DNA of 64,000 bases from Streptomyces katrae (GCF_002028425.1 NZ_CP020043.1:1-64000), one strand, 5' to 3'. Positions 25,454 through 33,958 are shown, numbered from the stretch's first letter. Translations and numbers: made by a program. Notes: generated by a model not told the origin, from the letters alone.

Positions 25454-25474
25454 TGAAACGATCGGTCAAATATT
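25454..25474. promoter_or_regulatory. Putative TetR autoregulatory operator
   Basis: tgaaacgatcggtcaaatatt, inverted relative to the site at 24788-24808, lies 21-41 bp upstream of the TetR start. The core acgatcggt is nearly palindromic. Confidence 0.65.
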
Positions 25475-26205
25475 TTCTGGTGAATCGCGTCCCTCGGAGA
25501 GGGCTCGGCGACCGGCTCCACGACGACTCGTGGGTGTCGAACAGCATCGTCGGTCGGTTCGCGACGGCATCGGCGAGCCGGTCGGCCGGCGGGCCGTGTC
25601 GGGGCCGCGGCCGTCGTCCCGAAGCTCGAGAACCACCGCGACGACCTCCCGAACGTCGCGGTCGGCTGCGGCGGCGAGCTCCACCAGCCGGGTGCCGGGC
25701 GGCCTCCTCCATGCCTGACCCGTGGTGCGGGATCGGCATCAATGTCCGGTCGTCACCGGTCCGGACGCCGGCGCGGGGGCCTGGCAGCGGGGTGCGAGGA
25801 AGACGGTCAGGCCGCGTGCCGGCGCCCGGAGCGCCGTGGCGTTGGCCAGGGAGAAGGCAAGTACGACACCGTAGGAAGCTTGGCCCCCCGTCGGTGAAAC
25901 CCCAGGTCACAGTACATGAGGGCGGAATTCGCGCACACGCTACACCACCGCCCCCTTAGCCCCGCAACCCTCCCCGATGTGACCTGCGACTCCGCTGTCC
26001 TGTGACAGCGAAGCTTGAGCTTGTGCCATCGAAGTTTGGCTGATCGCAGCCCGAGGACAGGGCGCGGGTCACAGAGAGCAGCCGCTGGAAAGAGTGATTC
26101 GAGCGTCGGAGCTCGGGACAGCGTGAGATCGCCTGTCATCGCACCACCCTGATGAGGACCTGCCGTACACGAGCCCAAGCAAGGCGGGTACGGACCCTCG
26201 AGCGC
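25475..26205. other. Decayed interval with one protein-like relic and short direct repeats
   Basis: On the minus strand about 25500-25712 a broken frame reads MEEAARHP, then LVELAAAADRDVREVVAVVL and, after another shift, ADRLADAVANRPTMLFDTHE. It is protein-like but unrecognised. At 26001-26036 two direct copies of tgtgacagcgaagctt / tgtgccatcgaagttt occur, reminiscent of the repeated ends of IS21-type elements. No intact gene is visible. Confidence 0.4.
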
Positions 26206-26751
26206 TCATCCGGACAGTTCTGCCCGCCATTGCCGGGGCCACTGCCCAGACGGCGGCGGAGCGCCGTTGATTCCGAGGTCACGCCGCGCGCTCTCATAGA
26301 AGGCGTCACGCGCCGCACTTGTCAGGCGATGGACCTTGATCCACTTCTCCGCGTCGACCGGCCCTTCCCGTATGAGCAGCTCGATAGTCCAGATCATCTC
26401 GTGCCAGCGCCGGGCCGCCGCGATGGTCGCTGCGTCCCCGACGAGCAGGACGGACTCCCACTCCGTTGCGCGGCGGGACTCCGCGTCGGCGAGCAAAGGC
26501 AGACCTTCGGCCGGCGGCAACGGATCGACCACGTCCGCGAATCCGAGGGCGGCGCCGATGCGTTGGGCCAGGCGGAGCTGGGCCTTGAGGGCATTGGCGT
26601 AGGCGCTGTATGTCTCGAAGCGCTTCTCGTCCCACCTCTCCTCCCGCTGCCGCGTCCACTTCCGGCGTTCGGTCAAGCTCTGCGCGGCATACGAGCCAAG
26701 CGAACCAACCACGACGCCTATCAGGGCAGGAAGTTGATCCACTAGCTCCAT
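26206..26751 (-). CDS. N-terminally membrane-anchored hypothetical protein
   Basis: A 181-aa protein from ATG 26751. One N-terminal transmembrane helix (LPALIGVVVGSLGSYAAQSL) is followed by a strongly charged helical segment (TERRKWTRQREERWDEKRFE) and a helical cytoplasmic domain with MIWTIELLIREGPVDAEKWI. The architecture is common in Streptomyces hypothetical proteins, and the helical region may form a coiled coil. No catalytic motif is seen. The gene stands alone among IS remnants. Confidence 0.7.
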   Translation of the reverse strand: MELVDQLPALIGVVVGSLGSYAAQSLTERRKWTRQREERWDEKRFETYSAYANALKAQLRLAQRIGAALGFADVVDPLPPAEGLPLLADAESRRATEWESVLLVGDAATIAAARRWHEMIWTIELLIREGPVDAEKWIKVHRLTSAARDAFYESARRDLGINGAPPPSGQWPRQWRAELSG

Positions 26752-27195
26752 AGTCACTCCCCGACCAGTTATCCGATGCCACAGGCTCACTGCTCTGCGG
26801 CCCAGACCTCTGTTCTGTGAGATGCCGACGGGTTTGTTTCTCTCACACCGGTGCCGGATGGCGGCCAAACTGTGGTGACACTAACCGCCAGTGGTCAGAC
26901 TTCGCTGGCATTCAGTCAAGATTCGATGACACAGGGCGTCCGCCCCACGGGTGAGCCGGGCCGCGTCAGGCTCGCCCCAGAATTCGAACGTGCTAACTAG
27001 AGTGACGTCCTCCGCACCACCGCCGGGAGCCCACGATTGTGACTGAGCGCTTCACTTGGCGGATGAGCGTCCGACTTGGCGGCCCTGAGCGCTTCGGTTG
27101 GCGGACGAGCGGCGGCCAGTGCGGTCGTGGCGATGGCCGCGCTCCTCTTGTCGAGGTGGCGGCTGGTGCGCCGCGGGCGTCGAGGAGGGAGAGCC
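26752..27195. other. Intergenic interval with imperfect direct repeats
   Basis: The segments 27044-27069 and 27086-27111 share tgagcgcttc..ttggcgga.gagcg (23 of 26 positions), with a third partial copy between them. Such spaced repeats occur at IS21-type termini, so this may be a solo end. No gene is recognised. Confidence 0.5.
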
Positions 27196-27242
27196 TGCAC
27201 GGCTCGTCGTCAGCGGCGTCGGGCACATCCGTCACGGGGATC
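27196..27242. repeat. 47-bp dispersed element, copy A
   Basis: Matches 33224-33270 at 40 of 47 positions without gaps. Both copies are followed immediately by a GC-rich hairpin that terminates a minus-strand gene. Confidence 0.75.
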
Positions 27243-27270
27243 GCACGGCCCCCCGGCCGGGGGCCGTGCG
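27242..27270 (-). terminator. Hairpin terminator of the alpha/beta hydrolase gene
   Basis: Perfect 12-bp arms (cgcacggccccc / gggggccgtgcg) with a 5-base loop, 8 bp beyond the hydrolase stop codon. No T-run, as is common in Streptomyces. Confidence 0.75.
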
Positions 27271-27277
27271 ATGGAGC

Positions 27278-28468
27278 TCAGGGGAGGAAGGTCACTGCCG
27301 GGAAGGCCGGGGACGGCCCGTCGAGCAGGTGGCTCCGGCGGTGGCGCAGGTGCTCGTCGAAGAACGCGAGGGGGAACGCCTGCTGGATCCTCACCGCCTG
27401 GCCGGGATCGAGGGCGCCGATCACCTGCTCGAGTTGCTCCGCGCTCCATCCCTTCACCTTCGCCACCTGCGGGAAGAGCGCCTCGTTGTCGCCGTACGAG
27501 AGGTGGACGGCGCCCTGGGCCTGGATGTCCAGCCGCCAGCCGCGCAGGTGCGACCAGAACGCGGCGGCCGCGGGGTTCGCGGCCCGGGCGAACTGGGCGG
27601 ACATCATCATGAAGGGCCGGTCCAGGTCTCCGGTCAGTGGCGGGTTCATCTGCATCGGGCCGTCGAGACTGAGCCCCGCCCGGATGCGCCGGTCGGCGAG
27701 CATGGCGCAGGCCGTGGCCGTCCCGCCCTTCGACCAGCCGAACGCGCCCGTGCGCCGCGGGTCGAGGGAGCCGAGCAGCCCGGCCGGCAGTTCCTTGCGG
27801 TCGACATCCGGATTGCGCCCGGCGGCCAGCTGCTCCACGCAGTCGAGAACGAAGCGCAGGTCGGCGGCGAAGTCCGCGGGCAGTGTCGGCGCCTGCTGGT
27901 CGTACAGCGGGACGGCGACCCTGCCGTCGGGGAACGCGGTGTACGTGTCGTACTGGTGGGCCACCGTCACCACGGCGTATCCGTGGCTGGCGAGCTCTTG
28001 GACCATGACGGTGTGGTCGCCCTGGTGGCTGTGCGCGCCGTGGGAGAACACGGCCACGGGCAGCCGCCGCCCGCCCGTACGCAGCACCGGAGCGCCCACG
28101 CGGCCGGCGGTGAGCGGCGCCAGGGGGACCAGATCTGCGAACCCTACGTCGGAGAGGAACGCCTGGAGTGCGCCGGCCGGCATCCAGGGCGCCACGGGGT
28201 ACCGCTCGGTGTCGCGGGCGGGGTACCAGACGGTGGCCATCAGCTCGCGGAAGTGGCCCGGGCCGGCGAGGCCGTCCGGGCGCGAACGGTCGACGAGGTG
28301 CAGCGCGACCGTGCCCACCGGATGCGGGCCGGTCGGCGCGGGCAGCGTGAGGCGGGCGGGGGCTGGGGCGGGGGTGCCTGGGGCTGCCCATGCGGGGGCG
28401 GTGGCGGTGGCGAGCGGTATGGCGGCCCCGGCGGCCAGTGCGGCTCCCAGCATGCTGCGGCGCGTCAT
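27278..28468 (-). CDS. Tat-exported alpha/beta hydrolase (PAF-acetylhydrolase-like)
   Basis: A 396-aa protein from ATG 28468. The twin-arginine signal MTRRSMLGAALAAGAAI leads to an AWAAPG cleavage site. The oxyanion strand LPVAVFSHGAHSHQGDHTVM and the nucleophile elbow FGWSKGG (Ser) resemble plasma PAF-acetylhydrolase/dienelactone-type enzymes. The acid and the catalytic His (AVHLSYGDNEALF) follow. It should act as a secreted esterase or lipase. A TTG at 28498 has a better ribosome site (aggggaggg) and would add ten residues. A strong hairpin ends the gene. Confidence 0.82.
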   Translation of the reverse strand: MTRRSMLGAALAAGAAIPLATATAPAWAAPGTPAPAPARLTLPAPTGPHPVGTVALHLVDRSRPDGLAGPGHFRELMATVWYPARDTERYPVAPWMPAGALQAFLSDVGFADLVPLAPLTAGRVGAPVLRTGGRRLPVAVFSHGAHSHQGDHTVMVQELASHGYAVVTVAHQYDTYTAFPDGRVAVPLYDQQAPTLPADFAADLRFVLDCVEQLAAGRNPDVDRKELPAGLLGSLDPRRTGAFGWSKGGTATACAMLADRRIRAGLSLDGPMQMNPPLTGDLDRPFMMMSAQFARAANPAAAAFWSHLRGWRLDIQAQGAVHLSYGDNEALFPQVAKVKGWSAEQLEQVIGALDPGQAVRIQQAFPLAFFDEHLRHRRSHLLDGPSPAFPAVTFLP

Positions 28469-28642
28469 GCCGTTCCCGCTGATCGGCGTGGTGAACAAGG
28501 GCCCTCCCCTGGTGGCGGATCGTCAACTGTGCCGTCACGCCTGTCCGTGGGCACGAGGGGACCCTGTCACGTACCCGTCATAGACGTCATCGGCCCAGGG
28601 GTTTACGCCCTGCGGCCGATGCGGTCGGCGCTGCCGGGGTGC

Positions 28643-28778
28643 TCAGGCGAGGTGGGCGGTGATGAGTTCGGCCCAGGAGCGGATGAAGGACGGGTAGTCG
28701 GCGGCGAACTCGTCGAGTGCCTTGGCCCCGGCCGGGGTGAGGGGTGTCATGTCGTAGGTGACTGTCACCTCGCTGCCG
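28643..28778 (-). pseudogene. C-terminal fragment, possibly of an SRPBCC-type protein
   Basis: About 42 codons (SEVTVTYDMTPLTPAGAKAL, DEFAADYPSFIRSWAELITA, HLA and stop) resemble the last strand and helix of an SRPBCC/polyketide-cyclase-like protein. Upstream it dissolves into a hexanucleotide repeat encoding Thr-Glu runs and then antisense of a kinase relic. The family assignment is tentative. Confidence 0.4.
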
Positions 28779-28852
28779 GTCGCGGTTTGGGTCGCGGTCT
28801 CGGTCTCGGCGGTCTCGGTCTCGGTCGCGGTCGCGGTCTCGGTCTCGGTCAG
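28778..28852. repeat. Hexanucleotide tandem repeat (ggtctc/ggtcgc)
   Basis: About twelve degenerate 6-bp units lie exactly at the junction between the minus-strand C-terminal relic and the plus-strand histidine-kinase relic. Confidence 0.8.
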
Positions 28853-28870
28853 GGCCTCATCCAGCGTGCC

Positions 28871-29266
28871 GAGCGAGCGGGAGTTCGTACCGAACTCCGC
28901 ACCCGGCTGGCCGTCGGCCTCCCCGCGGGGACGGCGCTGGCCGTCTACCGGATCGTGCAGGAGGCTCTGACGAACGTGGTCAAGCACGCGGGCGACGGAG
29001 CGCACTGCCAGGTGACGATCACGGTCGGCTCACGAGGAGAAGTGCGAATCGAGGTGGCGGACGACGGAGCCGGGAACCCGGCCGCGACCGACCGGGTGGA
29101 ACTCAGGGGTGGTCATGGACTCGTGGGGATGCGCGAACGCGTGATGGTGTACGGCGGGACGTTGGCCGCCGGGCCACGGCCCGGCGGCGGGTTCGCCGTG
29201 TCGGCTCGTCTCCCGCCCGGACCCACTCACTGCACGGCTGCGAACTGGAAGGAGAAGACCGCGTGA
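28871..29266 (+). pseudogene. NarL-type sensor histidine kinase, ATPase-domain fragment
   Basis: RTELRTRLAVGLPAGTALAV, then YRIVQEALTNVVKHAG (N box), VRIEVADDGAG (G1) and GGHGLVGMRERVMVYGG (G2) form the HATPase_c domain of a HisKA_3-class kinase. The sensor and dimerisation/phosphoacceptor parts are missing upstream, replaced by the repeat at 28778-28852. Its stop overlaps the GTG of the response regulator (GTGA), the normal operon layout. It is non-functional as a kinase without the His box. Confidence 0.8.
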
Positions 29267-29945
29267 CCGAACCGATCCGGGTACCGTCGCCGACGACCAG
29301 TCCCTGCTCCGAGGCAGCTTCCGGGTGCTCATCGACACCGCCCCCGGCCTGACAGCGGTGGGCGAGGCCGGCACCGGAGCCGAAGCTGTCGAGGGTGCAC
29401 AGCGGCTCTGCCCGGACGTGGTGCTGATGGACATCAGGATGCCCGGCATGGATGGCATCGAAGCGACACGGCGCATAGCCGGATCCTCCGGGACAGCCGG
29501 GAGACGCGTTCTCATCCTCACCACCTTCGACCTCGACGAGTACGTGTACGGCGCGTTGCGTGCGGGGGCAGCGGGATTCCTCCTCAAGGACACGTCTCCC
29601 GAGGTGCTGCTGGCAGGCATCCGCACTGTCGCCGCCGGAGAGTCCCTTCTCGCCCCTTCGGTGACCCGACGCCTGATCGCCGAGTTCGCCCGTCTTCCCC
29701 ATGCGCACCATGCGCCGGGCTCCTCGCTTGAGGACCTCACGGAGCGCGAGCGTGAGGTCCTGGTGCTCGTGGCACGTGGCCTCTCCAACGCCGACATTTC
29801 CGAATACCTCCACCTCAGCAACGGCACCGTCAAGACCTACATCGGTCGGCTGCTCAGCAAGCTGCGAGCACGGGACCGCGCGCAGCTGGTGATCAGCGCC
29901 TACGAGTCAGGGCTCGTCAGCGCCGCTCATCAATCGACCGATTGA
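29263..29945 (+). pseudogene. NarL/FixJ response regulator, frameshifted near the start
   Basis: GTG 29263 reads VTEPIRV and then shifts frame; the native sequence VADDQSLLRGSFRVLIDTAP resumes in another frame from about 29289. The receiver continues with phosphoacceptor Asp in DVVLMDIRMPGMDGIEATRR, Thr in LILTTFDLDEYVY and Lys in GFLLKDTSP. The LuxR HTH is LTEREREVLVLVARGLSNAD. The acidic pocket (ADD) is lost from any product initiating at 29325. Pairs with the truncated kinase upstream, so the whole two-component system is dead. Confidence 0.75.
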
Positions 29946-29983
29946 CGAGCGAGATTGAGAATGACGGGCGCCGACCTCCTCAC

Positions 29984-30130
29984 GCCTGTTCCGGCCGTAA
30001 GGGCCGGCGGATTCGTGGCATTGCGATCGTCTCCGGCCTGCGCAAGCGCGGCATCGGCTTCACCTCGATCGCGAAGCTCCTCGGGGTGTCTCGCAACACC
30101 ATCTACAACTACCTGCCCGAACTGAAGGGC
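29984..30130 (+). pseudogene. Serine-recombinase C-terminal HTH fragment
   Basis: RGIAIVSGLRKRGIGFTSIA, then KLLGVSRNTIYNYLPELK is the resolvase/invertase-type C-terminal helix-turn-helix (typical RxxGxSxxTIYNYL). The catalytic domain is missing. It follows a 16-bp palindrome (29930-29945), possibly an insertion junction. Confidence 0.6.
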
Positions 30131-30355
30131 GGCCGTCTCGTGCTCGCCAAGTCGACCCACACGGCTGCTGTGGCCGGGCCACCTGCCGGTCAAGGGGGAC
30201 AGCAAGTGGAGGCGAGCTCAGCGCGTGCAGCGGCACCCGAGCCCGCGCCGGGCAGACGGCCGAGGCGAGCTGAATCCTCCGCGTCTGACGCGCCTGCGGC
30301 GGGGCAGGGCGGACGCACGGCCGGGCTCTGGGCCGGCCGTGAGATCCTGTCCACC

Positions 30356-30937
30356 ATGTTCCAGAGCCAGCGCAGACGGCAGGCGATAGCCGGCGTCGAG
30401 ACGCACGTTCGCGGCTTCTTCGCCGGCCATGCGGTCACTGTCGATGACTTTGACCTTGGCTTTGGCCGAAGGGCAGCCGTCCCGGGGCTGAGGATCCTCA
30501 CCGTCAGCCCTGGGCCGCGCGCCGACAGCTGGGCCTATGTCACCGCCGGCTGCTGGTCCACGGCCGAGAGCAACGGCCACGGCCTCGAATTCGTCCTGAC
30601 CGCACCCGCCCGTGACGACCGGTTCGCCGATCTCCTCGCCATGACCGCGTACTACCACGCGAGCCACCGCCTCGATCTCGGGCACAGCCTGCCCATCGGA
30701 GAGCCGTGGCTGGCCGGGTCCCCTTGCGACCACCTGCTGGTCAGCCTCCCCTACCTCCACGGCCCCGGCCTGGAGCAGTGCCCCCTGCCGGACGGCCATG
30801 CCCGTATCCTCTGGGTCCTGCCGGTTACCGCGGCGGAGATGGCATACCGCCGCGAGCACGGCCACGAAGCCCTTGAGCAGCTCTTCGACGAGCAGGCGTT
30901 CGTCCCGACCGATCCACTGCGTCCATCCGTAGCCTGA
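30356..30937 (+). CDS. Suppressor-of-fused (SUFU) domain protein
   Basis: A 193-aa protein from ATG 30356 (MFQSQRRRQAIAGVETHVRG). The SUFU-like features are LGFGRRAAVPGLRILTVSPG, WAYVTAGCWS, GLEFVLTAPARDD and the late LLVSLPYLHGPGLEQCPLPD then WVLPVTAAEMAYRREHGHEA. Bacterial SUFU proteins frequently occur as immunity or scaffold components in polymorphic-toxin loci. The frame is open upstream into a recombinase relic, but homology starts at this ATG. It may be a surviving immunity gene. Confidence 0.78.
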   Translation: MFQSQRRRQAIAGVETHVRGFFAGHAVTVDDFDLGFGRRAAVPGLRILTVSPGPRADSWAYVTAGCWSTAESNGHGLEFVLTAPARDDRFADLLAMTAYYHASHRLDLGHSLPIGEPWLAGSPCDHLLVSLPYLHGPGLEQCPLPDGHARILWVLPVTAAEMAYRREHGHEALEQLFDEQAFVPTDPLRPSVA

Positions 30938-31140
30938 ACCTCCCCAGCGGAGCCTGGCCTCAGGGGCCCGGAAGACCTCGAGCGCCGTAGGTAGTCCAGC
31001 AGGGCCGCCAGCAGGGGCGGGCTGTCGAGGTCAGGCGTCTGGGCGGTCACTGTCAGTGCTGGGTGCGACGCTGGCGTCGACGGGCGGCACCGGGCCGCCT
31101 GGGCGACGGGAGGTTCTCGGGTGTCTGTGGAGGGGCGGCT

Positions 31141-31728
31141 ATGGCCTTGGAGACCGAAGCTGGTTTCGCAGGTATCGAACGGGGCGGGTGGTCCTATGCG
31201 GCGGCTGTCGGCGTAGGGCCGCTGCGGTTCGGCATGACCGTCAGCGAAGTGATCGAGGCGGCTGAGGTGCTTGGCCCGGCGAAGGTCGGGGACTGTCCTC
31301 GGCAGCACGCGGTCTTCTCGCCGACGTGGAAGGTCGACATCCACCGTCGCGGGGACGCTTCTTCTGCGCCTGCCGTCACGGCCTATGTGAGCCGGGATGC
31401 GGGGCTGTTCGGCGTTGCGGCCGATGCCGTGCAGGGTCCACCGGTCGCGTACGCCGGCGTCCCGCTGGTCGGGAGGGACATGGCCGAGCTGGAGAGCGAC
31501 ATGATCGGGTATGCCGAGGCGAATGACGTGCAGTTTCGCTACACACCCGACGGCTACGCAGGACCGGACGATCCCGGGATCGTCGTGCGGGCGCAACTGG
31601 TCGGGGACGTCCTCCGATCGCGTCCGGTGTTCATGGTGCCGCGCGACGGCGCATGGACGGAATGGGACTCGTTGCCGTCCGAGGAATACGCCTACCTGGT
31701 GACCGGACTACCGTCGGCATCGACCTGA
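31141..31728 (+). CDS. Hypothetical protein, unknown family
   Basis: A 195-aa soluble, acidic protein from ATG 31141 (MALETEAGFAGIERGGWSYA). A recurrent bacterial motif GVGPLRFGMTVSEVIEAAEV (about residues 24-43) starts the main domain, followed by beta-rich segments and an end EWDSLPSEEYAYLVTGLP. GPLRFGM motifs occur in small immunity-like or signalling proteins, but I cannot name the family. Codon use is typical of the host. Confidence 0.6.
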   Translation: MALETEAGFAGIERGGWSYAAAVGVGPLRFGMTVSEVIEAAEVLGPAKVGDCPRQHAVFSPTWKVDIHRRGDASSAPAVTAYVSRDAGLFGVAADAVQGPPVAYAGVPLVGRDMAELESDMIGYAEANDVQFRYTPDGYAGPDDPGIVVRAQLVGDVLRSRPVFMVPRDGAWTEWDSLPSEEYAYLVTGLPSAST

Positions 31729-31734
31729 CACGTG

Positions 31735-32063
31735 GTTCTGTCGCCGTATCTGGAGTGCCGTACTCGTGGGTGAGTGCGGCGAGTCGCTCGGTCGGGCCGG
31801 CTGCCGGCGACTGCGGCCTCGTCAGGTGGTAGTCGGGGAGGCGGATCGGTTCCGTGGATCGGTTCCGTGGATCGGTTCCGTGGATCGGTTCCGTGCGGGT
31901 GTGTTCCGGGGCGTTGGCGGCCAGTGTGTCGAGGATGTCCTGGGTGGGGGCCGGCAGGAAGAAGCGTTCGGCGCCCTCGCGGCCCAGGGCCTGGTGTTCG
32001 GTGATGTAGGGGCGCATCTGCTGCTCGTAGGCGGCGAAGGCGGCCGTGTGGTCGTCTTCGTGC
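31735..32063 (-). pseudogene. FAD-dependent monooxygenase C-terminal fragment
   Basis: VHEDDHTAAFAAYEQQMRPY, then ITEHQALGREGAERFFLPAP resembles the end of PHBH-type FAD monooxygenases (AxxAYExRMRPY). The FAD- and substrate-binding domains are missing upstream, where the membrane-protein gene begins on the same strand. Within it a 13-bp unit repeats four times (31843-31894). Confidence 0.6.
31843..31894. repeat. Four perfect tandem copies of a 13-bp unit
   Basis: ggatcggttccgt repeated four times head-to-tail (52 bp) inside the monooxygenase relic. Confidence 0.9.
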
Positions 32064-32064
32064 A

Positions 32065-33189
32065 CTAGGACGGTTGGGTGGTGGGCCGGTGTGTGTCGGC
32101 CGGGGTGCAGGTGGGGCGGGTGCGGGTGGTGTAGGAGCGGGCGGCCACGAGGAGGGCGAGGCCCAGGCCCGCGAAGGCCAGGCCGCCGAACTCGACCATC
32201 CAGGTGATCCCCGAGCTGGTGGTGAACGGCGCGGACGGCTTGATCGCGGGCAGCACGCCGGTGGCGATGAGCGGGGCCAGGACGACGAGGACGGCGCCGT
32301 ACATGGTCAGGGGGATGCCGGTCAGCCAGGCCGGGATCAGGGGCAGCAGGCGCGGGACCCGGCGTCCGGCCAGGAACACGGTCCAGCGGGGGAACACCTG
32401 GCCCCACGGGTGGAGGAGCCCCAGCAGCAGGAAGACCCCCAGCGCCGCAGCCAGCACCGTGACGTCGATCCCCACCGACGCGGCCGCCCGCGCCGGGCCC
32501 GACGCGCCGGCGCTCACCGTCCGCTGCCAGTCCTCGGCCGCGACACCCAGGGCGTCGCCGCCCAGCAGCCATATGGTCTTGGCCCCGGCCCACGGCAGCA
32601 GGCCGCACACGAGCAGGTAGGCCGCCGCGCGGGTCCGCTTCGACGCCCGGGAGGCGGCCGGATGGACGAGCGGGCCGTCGCCGGGGCCGGGGTGCGGGCG
32701 TCCGCAGCGCGGGCAGTCGCCGCGCAGGCGGCGGCGGTGGGAGAGCGTGACGAGGAACAGCAGTGCGGCGCCTGCTGTGTTGAGGAGTACCTGGGCCAGA
32801 CCGGTGGCGCTCTCGACACCCGAGAGGGTCATCAGGGTCACGAAGTAGACGGGCAGTCCGTTCGTTCCCACGATGAACACCGCGAGCGTGACCATCAGCG
32901 CCGTCGCCACCACGGCCCGGCCGGGGCCGGTGAGTGTCCGGGTGGTGGCCAGGCAGGCCGCGCCGGCCAGGAGGGCGAGGGCCGCCAGGAGGAGCTGGAC
33001 CGCCGGGGCGTACGAGGCGTGCGCCTTCCACGGCACGGTGGTGCCGGCCGCCGCCCAGGTGATCTCGGCGGCGGCGTAGAGCACGGCCCACAGGGCCGCC
33101 GCCCGGGGCGCCCAGGCAGGCCACGTCCGGCTTGCCGCGGGCGGCCTGGGGGGTGCGTTGACCTCCGGGTTCGCTGGAACCACCACCAT
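32065..33189 (-). CDS. Polytopic membrane protein, unknown function
   Basis: A 374-aa protein from ATG 33189 preceded by ggaggtcacggtc. About eight hydrophobic helices are visible, for example AVQLLLAALALLAGAACLAT, ALMVTLAVFIVGTNGLPVYF and GVFLLLGLLHPWGQVFPRWT. A cytoplasmic loop near residues 160-175 carries a zinc-binding-like DCPRCGRPHPGP. No transporter signature is evident. I recognise it only as an actinobacterial hypothetical integral membrane protein. The dispersed element (33224-33270) lies directly in its upstream region. Confidence 0.75.
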   Translation of the reverse strand: MVVVPANPEVNAPPRPPAASRTWPAWAPRAAALWAVLYAAAEITWAAAGTTVPWKAHASYAPAVQLLLAALALLAGAACLATTRTLTGPGRAVVATALMVTLAVFIVGTNGLPVYFVTLMTLSGVESATGLAQVLLNTAGAALLFLVTLSHRRRLRGDCPRCGRPHPGPGDGPLVHPAASRASKRTRAAAYLLVCGLLPWAGAKTIWLLGGDALGVAAEDWQRTVSAGASGPARAAASVGIDVTVLAAALGVFLLLGLLHPWGQVFPRWTVFLAGRRVPRLLPLIPAWLTGIPLTMYGAVLVVLAPLIATGVLPAIKPSAPFTTSSGITWMVEFGGLAFAGLGLALLVAARSYTTRTRPTCTPADTHRPTTQPS

Positions 33190-33223
33190 GACCGTGACCT
33201 CCGTAGAGCGTGTTCGACGACGC

Positions 33224-33270
33224 TGCAAGGCTCCTCGTCAGCCGGGCCGGGTACATCCGTCACGCGGATC
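33224..33270. repeat. 47-bp dispersed element, copy B
   Basis: Matches 27196-27242 (40 of 47, ungapped) and abuts the hairpin at 33271-33302. Confidence 0.75.
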
Positions 33271-33302
33271 ATCCGGCCTCCCCCGGGCGGGGGAGGCCGG
33301 AT
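33271..33302 (-). terminator. Hairpin terminator downstream of the DUF5990 gene
   Basis: Perfect 13-bp arms (atccggcctcccc / ggggaggccggat) and a 6-base loop, 71 bp beyond the stop codon at 33374. Confidence 0.75.
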
Positions 33303-33373
33303 CGCGGACGCGGGTCCGGGCGAGGTGGTCGGTCGTTCAGGGGTGGGCGCGGAGCGGTACGGGGTGGGTGGGG

Positions 33374-33835
33374 CTAGGGAGGGGGCGGGGGCGACCAGGT
33401 GACGGTCGGGGGGCGGACCGCGGCGCAGAGGGGGTGGCCGTGGGCATCCGTCAGGCCGACGCGGGCGATCAGCAGGCCGCGGTCCAGCGCTGCTTCGGCC
33501 ACCGACGGGTCCACCGCGTCCAGCATGAGCTTGGCCCGGCGGAACGTGGTGGTGGTGCCGGTGGCGTCGGTTCCGTTCCAAGTGAGGTAGATGAAGCGCT
33601 GCCCGGGGCGGCCCTGGATCCAGGGGCCGGTCAGGTCGACGCCCGCGGGGGCACGGCGCGCGGTGCAGTCCAGGGTCCAGAATGCCGAGGGGGCGTCGCC
33701 GGGCTGGGGGGCGAGCGGCTGTCCGTCTCGTGCGCGGGGGTGCACGGCGACGTGGATGTCGCGGTAACCGGGGAACCCGGGGGCGGGCACACAGGTGCGG
33801 CCCGGCAGGTCGAACGCCTCGATCCGGATCTGCAT
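33374..33835 (-). CDS. DUF5990 family protein
   Basis: A 153-aa protein from ATG 33835 starting MQIRIEAFDLPGRTC, typical of DUF5990. The remainder is beta-rich (YRDIHVAVHPRARDGQPLAP, RFIYLTWNGTDATG) and ends in a Pro run. The family is confined to actinobacteria and has no known function. It is followed by a strong terminator and preceded by a class II tRNA-like gene on the same strand 29 bp away. Confidence 0.85.
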   Translation of the reverse strand: MQIRIEAFDLPGRTCVPAPGFPGYRDIHVAVHPRARDGQPLAPQPGDAPSAFWTLDCTARRAPAGVDLTGPWIQGRPGQRFIYLTWNGTDATGTTTTFRRAKLMLDAVDPSVAEAALDRGLLIARVGLTDAHGHPLCAAVRPPTVTWSPPPPP

Positions 33836-33864
33836 GGGAACACTCTGCCGGCGGATGGATGGTG

Positions 33865-33958
<94 letters not shown>

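Noticed and set aside
27098..29266. A 722-codon plus-strand frame ending in a kinase-like domain
   Set aside because: Most of it is antisense to the Tat-exported hydrolase. Only the final 130 codons are a real relic and are annotated separately.
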